The position numbers were made by a program, and so were the translations under genes. DNA of 64,000 bases from Microbacterium marinum. GTDB lineage: Bacteria > Actinomycetota > Actinomycetes > Actinomycetales > Microbacteriaceae. The notes under the pieces were generated by a model, which saw only the letters and a program-made list of their open reading frames with translations, had not been told where the DNA came from and ran no database searches. Shown piece after piece: positions 1 through 10,379 of this stretch (positions are counted from its first letter, which is position 1; every line of letters starts with the position of its first letter). The stretch spans positions 2,542,001 through 2,606,000 of the forward strand of contig NZ_JACHMD010000001.1 in NCBI RefSeq assembly GCF_014204835.1. The letters are read 5' to 3'.

Positions 1-17
1 TCGGTTAGCGTGGACCG

Positions 18-2135
18 GTGACCACCGACGCACTGCAGCCCCCCGTCGCCGACGCCCGTCCGATCATCCGCACCCACCACGGCGACGCGGTCGAGGACCG
101 CTACGAGTGGCTCCGCGCGAAGGAGGATGCCGACGTGCTGGCGCACCTGACCGCGGAGAACTCGTTCACCGAGGCGCGCACGGCCCATCTCGAGCCGCTC
201 CGCGAGCGGATCTTCGAGGAGATCAAGGGCCGCACGCTCGAGACGGACCTCTCGGTCCCCTCGCGACGCGGCGACTGGTGGTACTACGCCCGCACCGTGG
301 AGGGCCGCCAGTATGGCATCCACTGCCGCGCACCGATCGCCGATCCCTCCGACTGGACGCCGCCCCTGCTCTCCCCGGATTCCGACGTCCCCGGCGAGCA
401 GGTGCTCCTGGACGGGAACGTCGAGGCCGACGGTCACGAGTTCTTCTCACTCGGGAGCCTCGACATCTCGAACGACGGGACCCGGATGCTCTACGGCGTC
501 GACACCGCTGGCGACGAGAGGTACACGCTGCGCATCCGCGACCTGGTGGCCGGCGCCGACTTCGGCGACGTCATCGAAGGCACCTTCTCGGGCGCGGTCT
601 TCTCCCCCGACGGCCGTCACGTCGTCTACACCACGGTCGACGACGCCTGGCGGCCCGACACGGTGTGGCTGCACGAGGTGGGCACGGATGCCGCGTCGGA
701 CCGGAAGCTCTTCACCGAACCCGACGAGCGGTACTGGGTCGGCGCCGGATTCACGCGCAGCGACAAGTACCTCGTCATCGGCGTGGGCTCATCGATCACC
801 TCGGAGGAGTTCCTGGTCGACGCGGACGACCTGACGGCCGAGCCGCGCGCGGTGTGGCCGCGCCGCGAGGGAGTCGAGTACTCGCTCACCCACGCCGTCG
901 TGGGAGGCGAGGACGTGCTGTACATCCTCCACAACGACGGTGCACTCGATTTCGAGCTGGTGCGCGTCGCGGCATCCGATCCGATGGGCGAGCGGCACGT
1001 CGTCGTACCGCACGAGCCGGGTCGGCGTCTGCTGGACGTCTCGGCCTACCGCGACTGGGCGATCACCGAGTACCGCCGCGACGGCCTCGCTCGCGTCGGC
1101 ATCCTCGACTACGCCACGGACGCGGTCCGCGAGATCGGCTTCGACGAGGAGCTGTACGCCGTCGGCGCCTCCGGCTCGGCGGAGTGGGCGCCGCCGGTGA
1201 TCCGCCTGGGCTTCGCGTCGTTCGTCACTCCCAGCACCGTCTTCGACTACGACGTGGAGCGCGCACAGCTCCTCCTCCGCAAGCAGCAGCCGGTCCTCGG
1301 CGGGTACGACGCGACGGAGTACGGGCAGGAGCGCGTCTGGGCCACCGCCGCAGACGGCACCCGCATCCCGGTGTCCCTGGTGTGGAAGCGGAGCCACGGC
1401 CACCCGGGCGACGCTCCGCGCCCGCTGCACCTGTACGGGTACGGATCGTACGAGCACTCGATCGAGCCCGGGTTCTCCGTGGCACGACTGTCGCTGCTGG
1501 ACCGCGGCGTCATCTTCGCGATCGCGCATGTGCGCGGCGGCGGCGAGATGGGGCGTCAGTGGTACGAGGACGGCAAGCTGCTCGCCAAGCGCAACACCTT
1601 CACCGATTTCGTCGACGTCGCTCGGCACCTCGTCGATCAGGGCTACACGCAGCCCGACCGCCTCGTCGCCGAGGGCGGCTCGGCCGGCGGTCTGCTCATG
1701 GGTGCCGTCGCGAACCTCGCCCCGGAGCTGTTCGCCGGAATCGTCGCGGGCGTGCCGTTCGTCGACGCCCTGACGACGATCCTCGACCCCTCCCTCCCCC
1801 TCACGGTCATCGAGTGGGACGAGTGGGGCGACCCGCTCCACAACCCCGACGTGTACGCCTACATGAAGTCGTACTCGCCGTACGAGAACGTCCGAGAGGG
1901 TGTCACGTACCCGCGGATCCTCGCGGTCACCTCCCTCAACGACACCCGCGTCTTCTACGTCGAGCCGGCGAAGTGGGTGGCGAGGCTTCGCGAGGTCGGA
2001 GCGGACGCCCTGTTGAAGTGCGAGATGGTCGCCGGCCACGGCGGCGTGAGCGGCCGGTACAACTCGTGGCGGGAACGCGCGTTCGAGCTGGCGTGGATCC
2101 TCGACGTCGTCGGGGCGGCCGAGCTCACTTCCTGA
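18..2135 (+). CDS. ptrB: Oligopeptidase B-type S9A serine peptidase
   Basis: A 705-residue prolyl-oligopeptidase-family enzyme, expected to be cytoplasmic and to cleave short peptides, with oligopeptidase B (after basic residues) as the closest type. The N-terminal two thirds match a beta-propeller and the C-terminal third an alpha/beta hydrolase. The nucleophile is S555 in EGGSAGGLLMG. Asp642 in SLNDTRV and His674 in AGHGGVSG complete the expected triad. The length is typical of the family. The GTG at 18 is taken as the start because the next residues align with usual N-termini (THHGD...DRYEWLR), but only 17 upstream bases are visible, so a slightly earlier start cannot be excluded. The exact subfamily rests on overall resemblance. 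Confidence 0.9.
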   Translation: MTTDALQPPVADARPIIRTHHGDAVEDRYEWLRAKEDADVLAHLTAENSFTEARTAHLEPLRERIFEEIKGRTLETDLSVPSRRGDWWYYARTVEGRQYGIHCRAPIADPSDWTPPLLSPDSDVPGEQVLLDGNVEADGHEFFSLGSLDISNDGTRMLYGVDTAGDERYTLRIRDLVAGADFGDVIEGTFSGAVFSPDGRHVVYTTVDDAWRPDTVWLHEVGTDAASDRKLFTEPDERYWVGAGFTRSDKYLVIGVGSSITSEEFLVDADDLTAEPRAVWPRREGVEYSLTHAVVGGEDVLYILHNDGALDFELVRVAASDPMGERHVVVPHEPGRRLLDVSAYRDWAITEYRRDGLARVGILDYATDAVREIGFDEELYAVGASGSAEWAPPVIRLGFASFVTPSTVFDYDVERAQLLLRKQQPVLGGYDATEYGQERVWATAADGTRIPVSLVWKRSHGHPGDAPRPLHLYGYGSYEHSIEPGFSVARLSLLDRGVIFAIAHVRGGGEMGRQWYEDGKLLAKRNTFTDFVDVARHLVDQGYTQPDRLVAEGGSAGGLLMGAVANLAPELFAGIVAGVPFVDALTTILDPSLPLTVIEWDEWGDPLHNPDVYAYMKSYSPYENVREGVTYPRILAVTSLNDTRVFYVEPAKWVARLREVGADALLKCEMVAGHGGVSGRYNSWRERAFELAWILDVVGAAELTS

Positions 2136-2210
2136 CAGGGCACCAGACCGAACGGCCGCGCGCGGACGGCGGACTTTCCGCCTTCGCCGACGGCTCGGTA
2201 CGATCAGCGC

Positions 2211-3110
2211 ATGCCCGCTGCGGATCGCTTCCATGCCTCTGTGCGTATCGACGTTGATCTCACCTGCGCGCACCCCGATGAGCTGATCGACGGGCTCTCG
2301 GATGAGCAGCGGATGGGGAGCGCCGGCCTGGACGGCGAGGAGGCTCTCCTGTCCCTGATCGACGTGGTGATCGCGCCCGGAGCGCGCCACCTCGCTCGCA
2401 TCGAGGCCGTCGACGCGTCCATCGTCGCATCCGAGTGGCGGGACGGGGAGGGCTCGGTGCCGGCGGGCACGAGCGACGAGACGAGGGTCGCCCAGGCGGG
2501 TTCCCGGCTGTCGGGAATCGACTGGGCGCTGGACGAGCTTTTCGCGGAGGGCGCCTCTCCCGCCGAAGGTGCCCGCGACCTGCGCCAGCGGTCGGTCCTG
2601 AAGGGCCTCATCTGGAACGCATCGGTCGTCATCGTCGACTGCCTGTTCGAGGACATCGTCTCTCTCGCCACCCACGGGTCGGATCGCTCCCACTGGAGGG
2701 ATACGCACGTGATCTCCCAGTTGCCCCCGCAGTTCGCGAAGTACTACGACCGCAGCTTCGCGCAGAAGTTCCTCGCCGCCACGATCGAGGTGACGTCGCG
2801 ACTGACCGCCTCGCCTGTCTATCCGCAGACGGTGGCTCACGAGCTCGCACTGAAGATCGTGCTGGATGAGGCAGAGCGCAACGCCGACCGCCTCGCGGGC
2901 TCCGTGCCGGAGGGATGGCGAGAGCACCTGGATGCCGTGCTCTTCCAGGATCTCGACATCGACTCCCTCTACGTCCCCTCGCCCGATGACGAGGATGCCG
3001 CGTCGGCCGTCCCACCGATGGATTTTGCGAGCTGGTTCATCCCGTACTCCCACGCCACCGAGTCGGTCCCTTACGCGAACGATGAGGCGAAGGAGCCGGC
3101 AGGCCGATGA
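2211..3110 (+). CDS. Hypothetical protein, 299 aa
   Basis: I do not recognise a family. The protein is soluble, acidic, without a signal peptide or membrane segment, and has a central helical part with AHELALKIVLDEAERNADRLAG. The ATG is preceded by TACGAT at 2199-2204, exactly six bases upstream, so the transcript may be leaderless. It ends in an ATGA overlap with a 64-codon frame that in turn overlaps terC, which suggests co-transcription with the TerC-family gene. No function can be assigned from sequence. Confidence 0.75.
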   Translation: MPAADRFHASVRIDVDLTCAHPDELIDGLSDEQRMGSAGLDGEEALLSLIDVVIAPGARHLARIEAVDASIVASEWRDGEGSVPAGTSDETRVAQAGSRLSGIDWALDELFAEGASPAEGARDLRQRSVLKGLIWNASVVIVDCLFEDIVSLATHGSDRSHWRDTHVISQLPPQFAKYYDRSFAQKFLAATIEVTSRLTASPVYPQTVAHELALKIVLDEAERNADRLAGSVPEGWREHLDAVLFQDLDIDSLYVPSPDDEDAASAVPPMDFASWFIPYSHATESVPYANDEAKEPAGR

Positions 3111-3301
3111 CCACGTGGGGCGAGTTCCCAGGATCGGGAGAGGTCGCCCTTCTACGATGGGAATCCCCAGGGGGAGTACTCCGGCACGGTCGGCTCGTCA
3201 CTACGGATGCATCGCATCCCGGGCCATCGGTTCCGCACCGCGGAATGGAGGAGACTCTGGCGTCCTTCGCTCACGCCATCCTCCAGGAGACCTCCCGGTG
3301 A
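3107..3301 (+). CDS. Small hypothetical protein, 64 aa
   Basis: A short frame nested between two genes. It starts in an ATGA overlap with the upstream gene and stops in a GTGA overlap with terC. AAGGAG at 3090-3095 lies 11 bases before its ATG. The double 4-base overlap and the ribosome site support real translation, possibly mainly to couple terC to the upstream gene. The sequence resembles no family I know and has no membrane segment. Without comparison to relatives it could still be a chance frame filling the gap. Confidence 0.45.
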   Translation: MTTWGEFPGSGEVALLRWESPGGVLRHGRLVTTDASHPGPSVPHRGMEETLASFAHAILQETSR

Positions 3302-4350
3302 ACGTCACCCCCCTCGTGTGGACCATCACGATCGCCGTCACGATCGCCTTCTTCGTCTACGAGTTCTTCGCCCACGTCCGCAAGCCGCATGAGCCGACGA
3401 TCGGCGAGTCCGCCCGTTGGTCGGCCTTTTACATCGGTCTCGCGCTGCTGTTCGGCGTCGGCATCGGTGTCGTGGCCGACTGGCGTTACGGCGGGGAGTA
3501 TTTCGCGGGGTATCTGACCGAGAAGGCACTGTCGATCGACAACCTCTTCGTGTTCCTCATCGTGATGGCGGGCTTCGCGGTGCCGAAGATCTACCAGCAG
3601 AAGGTGCTGATGATCGGGATCGTGATCGCGCTGATCCTGCGCGGCGGGTTCATCGCGGTCGGTGCGGCACTGATCGAGAACTTCTCGTGGATCTTCTACA
3701 TCTTCGGTGCGCTCCTGCTGTTCCTCGCGTACCGCCAGGCCTTCAGCAGTCACGAGAGCGACCCCTCCAAGGGACGGTTTATGACATTCGTGCGCCGCCA
3801 CCTCGCGGTCACGGACGAGTACCACGAAGACAAGCTCACCGTCCGCAAGAACGGCAAGCGGTTCGTCACCCCGATGCTCCTGACGATCGTCGCGATCGGC
3901 TTCGTCGACCTCATCTTCGCGGTCGACTCCATCCCCGCCATCTACGGCCTGACGGAGGAGGCGTACATCGTCTTCACCGCCAACGCCTTCGCGCTCATGG
4001 GTCTGCGCCAGCTGTTCTTCCTCATCGGCGGCCTCCTCGAGCGTCTCGTGTACCTCGCGCAGGGGCTCGCCGTGATCCTCGCCTTCATCGGCGTCAAGCT
4101 CGTGCTTCACGCGATGCACGTCAACGAACTGCCGTTCATCAACGGCGGCGAGCCGATGCTGTGGGCACCCGAGATCCCGATCTGGTTCTCGCTCCTGTTC
4201 ATCGCTGCGACCATCGCCGTCGCCACCGTCGCGAGCCTCATCAAGACGCGTCGCGACCCGGGCAAGGCGGACCGCGACGAGGTGCGCGGCGAGCAGGTGA
4301 CAGCGGCGAAGGATGCCGACACCGAGCGCTCCGGCGAGTCTCGCCGCTGA
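3298..4350 (+). CDS. TerC family integral membrane protein
   Basis: A 350-residue polytopic membrane protein with about eight hydrophobic segments and the TerC hallmarks: LSIDNLFVFLIVMAGF in one helix and AVDSIPAIYGLT in a later one, each with a conserved membrane Asp. Family members have been linked to tellurium resistance and to manganese export or metalation of secreted proteins; which applies here is unknown. The start is GTG 3298, with AGGAG at 3285-3289, overlapping the previous stop as GTGA. The C-terminus is charged and cytoplasmic-looking. It probably shares a transcript with the two genes before it. Confidence 0.88.
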   Translation: MNVTPLVWTITIAVTIAFFVYEFFAHVRKPHEPTIGESARWSAFYIGLALLFGVGIGVVADWRYGGEYFAGYLTEKALSIDNLFVFLIVMAGFAVPKIYQQKVLMIGIVIALILRGGFIAVGAALIENFSWIFYIFGALLLFLAYRQAFSSHESDPSKGRFMTFVRRHLAVTDEYHEDKLTVRKNGKRFVTPMLLTIVAIGFVDLIFAVDSIPAIYGLTEEAYIVFTANAFALMGLRQLFFLIGGLLERLVYLAQGLAVILAFIGVKLVLHAMHVNELPFINGGEPMLWAPEIPIWFSLLFIAATIAVATVASLIKTRRDPGKADRDEVRGEQVTAAKDADTERSGESRR

Positions 4351-4433
4351 CCGGTGGACGACAGACCCGGCCGCATCACTGCGGCATCCTCGCTCTCACT
4401 CCCCCGACTCGACAACCGTAGGGAGCGCACGCG

Positions 4434-5720
4434 ATGAGCGGCGATCTCATCCTCAACATCGCCCTCGTCGTGGTGTTCGTCCTCGTCGGCGGCGTCTTCG
4501 CCGCGACCGAGATGGCGCTCGTGACGCTGCGCGAAAGCCAGGTGAGCGCGATCGCCGCGAGGGGGAAGCGTGGGGAGAAGGTCGCGGGGCTGGCCCGAAA
4601 CCCCAACACCTTCCTCTCCGCCGTCCAGATCGGTGTGACGGTCGCCGGATTCGCCTCCGCCGCGTACGGTGCGACCTCCATCGCGCCGTCGGTGGCGCCG
4701 CTGTTCGAGGGCTGGGGCGTGGAGTCCTCGCTCGCGCTGACGCTCGCCACCGTCCTGCTGACGCTCGTCATCGCCTACCTGTCGCTCGTCCTCGGCGAGT
4801 TGGTCCCCAAGCGGCTCGCGATCCAGCGCAACGCGCAGTTCGCTTACGCCGTCGCGCCGGTGCTGAACGGCTTCGCCACCCTCATGCGGCCCGTCATCTG
4901 GCTGCTGTCGGTCTCGACGAACGCCCTGGTGCGTCTGCTGGGCGGCGATCCCGACAAGACGGGCGAGGAGATGACCGACGAGGAGGTGCGCGACATCGTC
5001 GCGAGCCACGAGGGTCTCCCCGAGGACGAGCGGAAGATCCTCGACGATGTGCTTTCGCTCCGGGGCCGGCAGATCAGCGAGGTGATGCGGCCGCGGCCGG
5101 AGGTCACCGCCCTCGACGAGTCGGCGACCATCGCGGAAGCCGTCGCGCAGGTGCGCGAACTCCCCTTCTCGCGGTATCCGATCGCAGACAAGTCGATCGA
5201 TGACATCGTTGGCTTCGTCCACGTCCGTGATCTGTTCGACGCGGCCGCAGCCGACGCGGAGGCGCCGCTGGACACGCTGCTGCGCCCGATGTCGTACTAC
5301 CCGTCCACGGCGGGCGTCCTGCCCACTCTCACGAGGATGCGTGCCGAGGGGCACCACATCGCGGTCGTCGTGGACGAGTACGGCGGCACGGACGGCATCG
5401 TGACCCTCGAGGACCTCGTCGAGGAGGTCGTGGGCGAGATCTTCGACGAGTACGACGCCGCGGCACTGCCGTCGTCGGGAGAGGGCGTCGTCGACGGCCG
5501 CCTGAACCTGGCCGAGTTCGCCGAGGCGACGGGTGTCGAGCTGCCCCGCGGCGCCTCCGACACGGTGGCCGGATTCGTGACGGAGCAGCTGGGACGCCTC
5601 GCGGTCGTGGGGGATACCGTCGAGGTCGACGGCACGGTCATCCAGGTGACGGCGATGGATCGCCGCCGCATCGCCGAGGTGCGCGTGTCACGGACTGCAG
5701 AGACCGACCCGCCGGCCTGA
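4434..5720 (+). CDS. CNNM/HlyC-type hemolysin family transporter (DUF21, CBS pair, CorC domain)
   Basis: 428 residues with the CNNM/CorC layout: an N-terminal DUF21 membrane domain (about 1-185, four helices, with [13 protein letters not shown]), a cytoplasmic CBS pair beginning near [17 protein letters not shown], and a C-terminal CorC/HlyC domain with [38 protein letters not shown] is typical of the second CBS motif. The family handles Mg2+ or Co2+ homeostasis, and a haemolysin role is not implied. It lies 83 bases after terC on the same strand, so joint transcription is possible. The ATG is preceded by GGGAGCG. Confidence 0.9.
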   Translation: MSGDLILNIALVVVFVLVGGVFAATEMALVTLRESQVSAIAARGKRGEKVAGLARNPNTFLSAVQIGVTVAGFASAAYGATSIAPSVAPLFEGWGVESSLALTLATVLLTLVIAYLSLVLGELVPKRLAIQRNAQFAYAVAPVLNGFATLMRPVIWLLSVSTNALVRLLGGDPDKTGEEMTDEEVRDIVASHEGLPEDERKILDDVLSLRGRQISEVMRPRPEVTALDESATIAEAVAQVRELPFSRYPIADKSIDDIVGFVHVRDLFDAAAADAEAPLDTLLRPMSYYPSTAGVLPTLTRMRAEGHHIAVVVDEYGGTDGIVTLEDLVEEVVGEIFDEYDAAALPSSGEGVVDGRLNLAEFAEATGVELPRGASDTVAGFVTEQLGRLAVVGDTVEVDGTVIQVTAMDRRRIAEVRVSRTAETDPPA

Positions 5721-5723
5721 CAC

Positions 5724-5752
5724 ACGCCGCCCCTGAGCGCCGCGGGCGGCGT
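5724..5752 (+). terminator. Hairpin after the CNNM-family gene
   Basis: A 9-bp perfect stem (ACGCCGCCC with GGGCGGCGT) begins four bases after the stop codon. There is no strong T tract, so its role as a terminator is inferred from position and stability. Confidence 0.45.
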
Positions 5753-5819
5753 CGGATGTGAGAATGGATGCCGGAGGCCGCAGCTCCGTCTACTCAGTCA
5801 CGTCTCGAGTCAGGGCCTC

Positions 5820-6134
5820 ATGGGAGTTTTCACCTACGGCAGCAACACACGCCTGTCGATCGACGATCGCACGCTCGCCCACCTCGAGGTGGTGATCGGC
5901 AGCAAACTCCGCCGCGGCGAGTCGTTCATGTTCATGTGGCCCCGCGACACTTCCGAGGGTGGTGGCCGCGCCTGCGTGTGGATCAATCGGGCGTCGCAGC
6001 TGGCCTACCGCTACCGGGGCGATGCCCGCTCGCGGATCAACCCGGGGTGGATCGAGTTGCTGGCGTCCGCCGCGAACTCACCGCAGGGGTTGCATCTCGT
6101 CGCCGAGCCGGACGGGGAGCGCGCTGCCGGCTGA
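5820..6134 (+). CDS. DUF7882-type small protein
   Basis: A 104-residue protein of a type common in Microbacteriaceae. It opens with a short beta-strand (MGVFTYGS) and contains RTLAHLEVVIGSKLRRGESFMF, then a WP/D segment and a tail with WIELLASAANSPQGL. These proteins have sometimes been labelled ATP-dependent DNA ligase in databases, but no ligase motif is visible and the function is unknown. No strong ribosome site precedes the ATG. Family recognition is from memory of related sequences. Confidence 0.7.
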   Translation: MGVFTYGSNTRLSIDDRTLAHLEVVIGSKLRRGESFMFMWPRDTSEGGGRACVWINRASQLAYRYRGDARSRINPGWIELLASAANSPQGLHLVAEPDGERAAG

Positions 6135-6173
6135 TCTGTCCAAAAGGGCACCGAGACGATCCGTGCGCGCGGT

Positions 6174-6497
6174 TCAGCCGTCCGCGGCACGGGACTCGAG
6201 GTATGCGCACAGCTCCGCCGCCACCGCGAGCTCGTGCGCCAGCTCCTGCAACTGATGGCTGTCGAGGATCGTCGTGTCCTCGAGGGCGTCGATCGTGATG
6301 CGCCACCCGTCACCCGCTGGGCTCCCCGGCTCGATGTGGATCGATGCGTTCGAACTCTTCAGCGGGACCACGATCAGACCGGTGTCTCGTCCGCCGGAGC
6401 CGTCCTGAATGACAACCTTGATCGCACCACCCGCTGACCGCGCGTTCCGGAAATCGGTGAGCCACGCCTCGAGGGTCTCTCGCGTTCGGTACGACAT
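6174..6497 (-). CDS. Hypothetical protein, 107 aa
   Basis: A small soluble protein without a recognised domain. It has an N-terminal helix (RETLEAWLTDFRNARS), a beta-rich middle and a C-terminal helix rich in Ala, Glu and Leu. GGAAGG lies about nine bases before the ATG, supporting the start. It converges with the DUF7882-type gene. No function is assigned. Confidence 0.6.
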   Translation of the reverse strand: MSYRTRETLEAWLTDFRNARSAGGAIKVVIQDGSGGRDTGLIVVPLKSSNASIHIEPGSPAGDGWRITIDALEDTTILDSHQLQELAHELAVAAELCAYLESRAADG

Positions 6498-6610
6498 TGC
6501 GCACGCCTTCCATCAGGGACGCTGCGGAAGGAGGGCTCCCGGTCGACGCGGTCAGGCAAGCATGCCACGGGTCGGCGACCGCACCGCACCACGGTGATAA
6601 TGGCGAGAAG

Positions 6611-6686
6611 TGGTGCCGGCTACAGGACTTGAACCTGCAACCCCCGTATTACAAGTACGGTGCGCTACCAATTGCGCCAAGCCGGC
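6611..6686 (-). tRNA. tRNA-Thr(UGU)
   Basis: A full cloverleaf on the minus strand. The acceptor 5' GCCGGCT pairs with 3' AGCCGGC, the D-loop contains AATTGGTAGC, the anticodon stem CCGTA/TACGG encloses loop CTTGTAA with anticodon TGT, and the T-arm carries GGTTCAAGTCC. CCA is encoded at the 3' end (6611-6613). Seventy-six bases. Confidence 0.96.
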
Positions 6687-6719
6687 AAGGACGCCCAGTC
6701 TACCGGGGCGCGACTGAGG

Positions 6720-7673
6720 TCACGGCGTCGGGGTGACGGTGGGAGTCGGGCTCTGCTCGGCCTGCTCCTTGTAGAACGCGTCGCTCGCGTTGGTGAGGAC
6801 GAACTGCGAGAACTCCGCGGCATCCGTCAGCGCACCCATGTACGGCTGGCCGTTGACGAGGATCATCGGGGTGCCGGTGAGGGCGAGCCCGTCGGTGTCG
6901 GGGATGCTCTCGATCGCGCGCTCGGTGGCATCCTTCGCCCACTCGACGAAGTCGCCGTCCTCGATGCAGGAACGCACCTTCTTGGGATCAGCCGCTCCGA
7001 TCGCCTGCGCGATGTCGGCCAGCTCGCCGTCCGAGAACCCGTCGGAGTCGATCGCCGGCTGACGGCTGAGGAGTTCGCTGTTGTACGCGAAGAAGACATC
7101 GGGTGCGTGGGTGGCGACGCAGGCGGATGCCGCGGCGGCGCGCAGCGAATACTTGGTGCCGTTCGACTTGGCGGTGAGCATCGACACGGGGTGGTACGAG
7201 AGGGTGGCGGCGCCTTCGTCGACCCACGTGGTCAGCTGCTCGACGTTGGCCAGGTGCCATTCGCGGGCTCCGGGCGAGAGGTAGTCGACATAGACCCGGA
7301 TGTCGACCGGCGCGGACGCTTCTCCGGTCTCCGTGGGTTCGGGCGTGGGGGCGGCGGTGCCCTCGGTGGTCGGAGACGGCGCGGCATCCATCACGGCACC
7401 GCTCTCGGGCACCGCGCCCGTGACGGAGGTGATGGCGAAACCGTCGGCCGTCACCGTCCGGGGGGCGAGATCCCGCCCGCCCATCGTCGACATGACGGAC
7501 CAGACGACCACGGCGGCGACCGCGGCGACGGCGCCGGCAGCGAGGACGCTCAGCCCGACGCGTCGCGCCACACGCGCGCGCGACTGGCGGACGTGGACGA
7601 GCTGCGCCTTTTCGCGCACCGCTTCGCGGCGATCAGGAGCGGCGGGCGTGCTCTCGCCTGAGTCGTGAGACAT
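6720..7673 (-). CDS. Membrane-anchored DsbA/thioredoxin-like protein lacking the CxxC motif
   Basis: 317 residues: a charged cytoplasmic N-terminus, one membrane helix at about 39-61, a Pro/Thr-rich linker (about 98-120) and an extracytoplasmic DsbA-like domain. The first strand reads VYVDYLSPGAREW (about 128-139), where active oxidoreductases have CxxC. Here both cysteines are absent. The cis-proline loop TGTPMILVNG is kept, and two other Cys remain in the helical insertion. It is therefore thioredoxin-fold by shape but probably not a classical thiol oxidase, and may bind or chaperone instead. The low-complexity tail is rich in Pro and Thr. Confidence 0.8.
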   Translation of the reverse strand: MSHDSGESTPAAPDRREAVREKAQLVHVRQSRARVARRVGLSVLAAGAVAAVAAVVVWSVMSTMGGRDLAPRTVTADGFAITSVTGAVPESGAVMDAAPSPTTEGTAAPTPEPTETGEASAPVDIRVYVDYLSPGAREWHLANVEQLTTWVDEGAATLSYHPVSMLTAKSNGTKYSLRAAAASACVATHAPDVFFAYNSELLSRQPAIDSDGFSDGELADIAQAIGAADPKKVRSCIEDGDFVEWAKDATERAIESIPDTDGLALTGTPMILVNGQPYMGALTDAAEFSQFVLTNASDAFYKEQAEQSPTPTVTPTP

Positions 7674-7795
7674 GGAACCTCGGGAATGTCGTACGGGTTT
7701 CGCCGAAGGGGGGTGTCGGCGGACCTATCGATGTTAGCCAGACGTCCTGGAAGAAGCCTGACGAGACGTCCTCCCCGGCCCGGGGCCCACCGTGG

Positions 7796-7839
7796 CATAC
7801 TGAGGGGGCACCCAATGATGGGTGTGCGGGGTGACCCCC
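7796..7839 (+). promoter_or_regulatory. Candidate promoter and structured leader of the UgpC-type ATPase gene
   Basis: CATACT at 7796-7801 can act as a -10. Directly after it GGGGG (7804-7808) can pair with CCCCC (7835-7839), enclosing an inner hairpin CACCCA-ATGA-TGGGTG (7809-7824). The leader then runs about 55 bases to the start codon. Whether the structure regulates anything is unknown. Confidence 0.35.
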
Positions 7840-7894
7840 GCTCGCTTCACAACGGATCGTCCGGCACGTACCTGCCGGTGAAGGAGAAGAAACG

Positions 7895-8998
<1,104 letters not shown>

Positions 8999-9018
8999 TC
9001 GTCATCACCAGCAGTGTC

Positions 9019-9053
9019 GCGGCGCGGGCGGGTCTTCTGACCCCCCGCGCCGC
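9019..9053 (+). terminator. Hairpin after the UgpC-type gene
   Basis: A long GC stem (GCGGCGCGGG...GGGTC, loop TTCT, GACCC...GCGCCGC) with one bulged region starts about 20 bases after the stop. No T tract follows. It separates the ATPase gene from the next. Confidence 0.45.
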
Positions 9054-9077
9054 GGCGCGTCACCGGGAGGTCACGCC

Positions 9078-10379
9078 GTGGTCCAGTCCCTGAGCATCAC
9101 CGCCAGCAGTGTCGATGCGGGGCTTCTCGCCCTGCCGTGGTCGACGTCCCTCGCCGAATGGCCGAGCGACACGATCGTGTCGCTGCCGAAGGGGCTGTCG
9201 CGGCATCTCGTGCGCTTCGCGAACCTGTCCGGCCGTGTCGTCGCCGTCAAGGAGACGACCGCCGAGATGGCGCGGCGGGAGTACGAGATGCTCGGCTCCC
9301 TGGCGAGACTCGACGTTCCCTGCGTCGGCCGCGTGGCCGTCATCGACGGCCGTCGCACGCCGAAGGGGGAAGAACTCCCCGCGGCTCTCGTGACCGCGCA
9401 CCTGAAGTTCTCGCTCCCCTACCGGGCGCTGTTCACCCAGGTGCTCCGCCCCGACACCGCCACCCGTCTGGTCGACGCGCTGGCCGTCCTCCTGGTGCGC
9501 TTGCACACGGTGGGGTTCTTCTGGGGCGATGTGTCCCTCTCCAACACGCTCTTCCGACGGGATGCCGGGGCGTTCGCGGCCTACCTCGTCGACGCCGAGA
9601 CGGGCGAGCTCCACGAGAACGGTCTGACGCGCGGACAGCGCGAGCACGACCTGGATGTCGCCCGCACCAACATCGCCGGCGAGATCATGGATCTGGAGGC
9701 CGGCGGCCGGCTGGAAGGCGGGGTGGACGCCGTCGCGATCGCGGACGGCATCATGTCGTCGTACCGGTCGCTGTGGAGCGCGCTCACCGACACCGAATCG
9801 TTCGCGGCCAACGAGACCTGGCGGATCACCGAGCGCGTGCAGCGCCTCAACGCCCTCGGCTTCGACATCGGCGAGATGTCCATCGACGAGGCCGCTGACG
9901 GAGCGAGGGTTCTCATTCAGCCGAAGGTCGTCGACGCGGGGCACCACCAGCGCCGTCTCCTCCGGCTGACGGGGTTGGACGTGCAGGAGAACCAGGCTCG
10001 GCGACTGCTCAACGACATGGACGAGTTCGCCGCACGTGTGTCACGCCTCGGAAGCGACGAGGAGATGGTCGCGCACGAGTGGCTGACCCGCGTCTTCGAG
10101 CCGGTCGTGAAGGCGATCCCCTGGGACCTGCGGGCCAAGCTCGAGCCGGCCGAGGTCTTCCATCAGGTGCTGGAGCACCGCTGGTACATGTCGCAGGCGC
10201 GGGGCAGGTCGATTCCCATCGCCGAGGTGCTGTCGTCGTACATCGATGGCGTGCTTCGTCATCGCCGGGATGAGGCGACGGTGTTGGGCCCGCCGACGGA
10301 GACGATGGCCGTGCCCGTCGTCACCGGCGATGTGCCGGTGAGCGACGAGGACGACGTGGACTGGCGCGATCTGGTCTAG
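9078..10379 (+). CDS. DUF4032 / lipopolysaccharide-kinase-like protein
   Basis: A 433-residue protein with an N-terminal kinase-like fold: a VVAVKETTAEMARREYEML lysine/glutamate region, a catalytic-loop-like GFFWGDVSLSNTLF, and YLVDAETGE where protein kinases have the DFG-type Asp. The C-terminal half matches the DUF4032 type of Actinobacteria. Substrate unknown. The start is GTG 9078, with GGGAGG at 9065-9070. The stop overlaps the convergent reductase gene by four bases. Kinase activity is inferred from fold-like motifs only. Confidence 0.82.
   Translation: MVQSLSITASSVDAGLLALPWSTSLAEWPSDTIVSLPKGLSRHLVRFANLSGRVVAVKETTAEMARREYEMLGSLARLDVPCVGRVAVIDGRRTPKGEELPAALVTAHLKFSLPYRALFTQVLRPDTATRLVDALAVLLVRLHTVGFFWGDVSLSNTLFRRDAGAFAAYLVDAETGELHENGLTRGQREHDLDVARTNIAGEIMDLEAGGRLEGGVDAVAIADGIMSSYRSLWSALTDTESFAANETWRITERVQRLNALGFDIGEMSIDEAADGARVLIQPKVVDAGHHQRRLLRLTGLDVQENQARRLLNDMDEFAARVSRLGSDEEMVAHEWLTRVFEPVVKAIPWDLRAKLEPAEVFHQVLEHRWYMSQARGRSIPIAEVLSSYIDGVLRHRRDEATVLGPPTETMAVPVVTGDVPVSDEDDVDWRDLV

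Noticed and set aside
789..3053. A 754-codon minus-strand open frame
   Set aside because: It is antisense to the S9 peptidase and the 299-residue protein, with unnatural composition and no domain.
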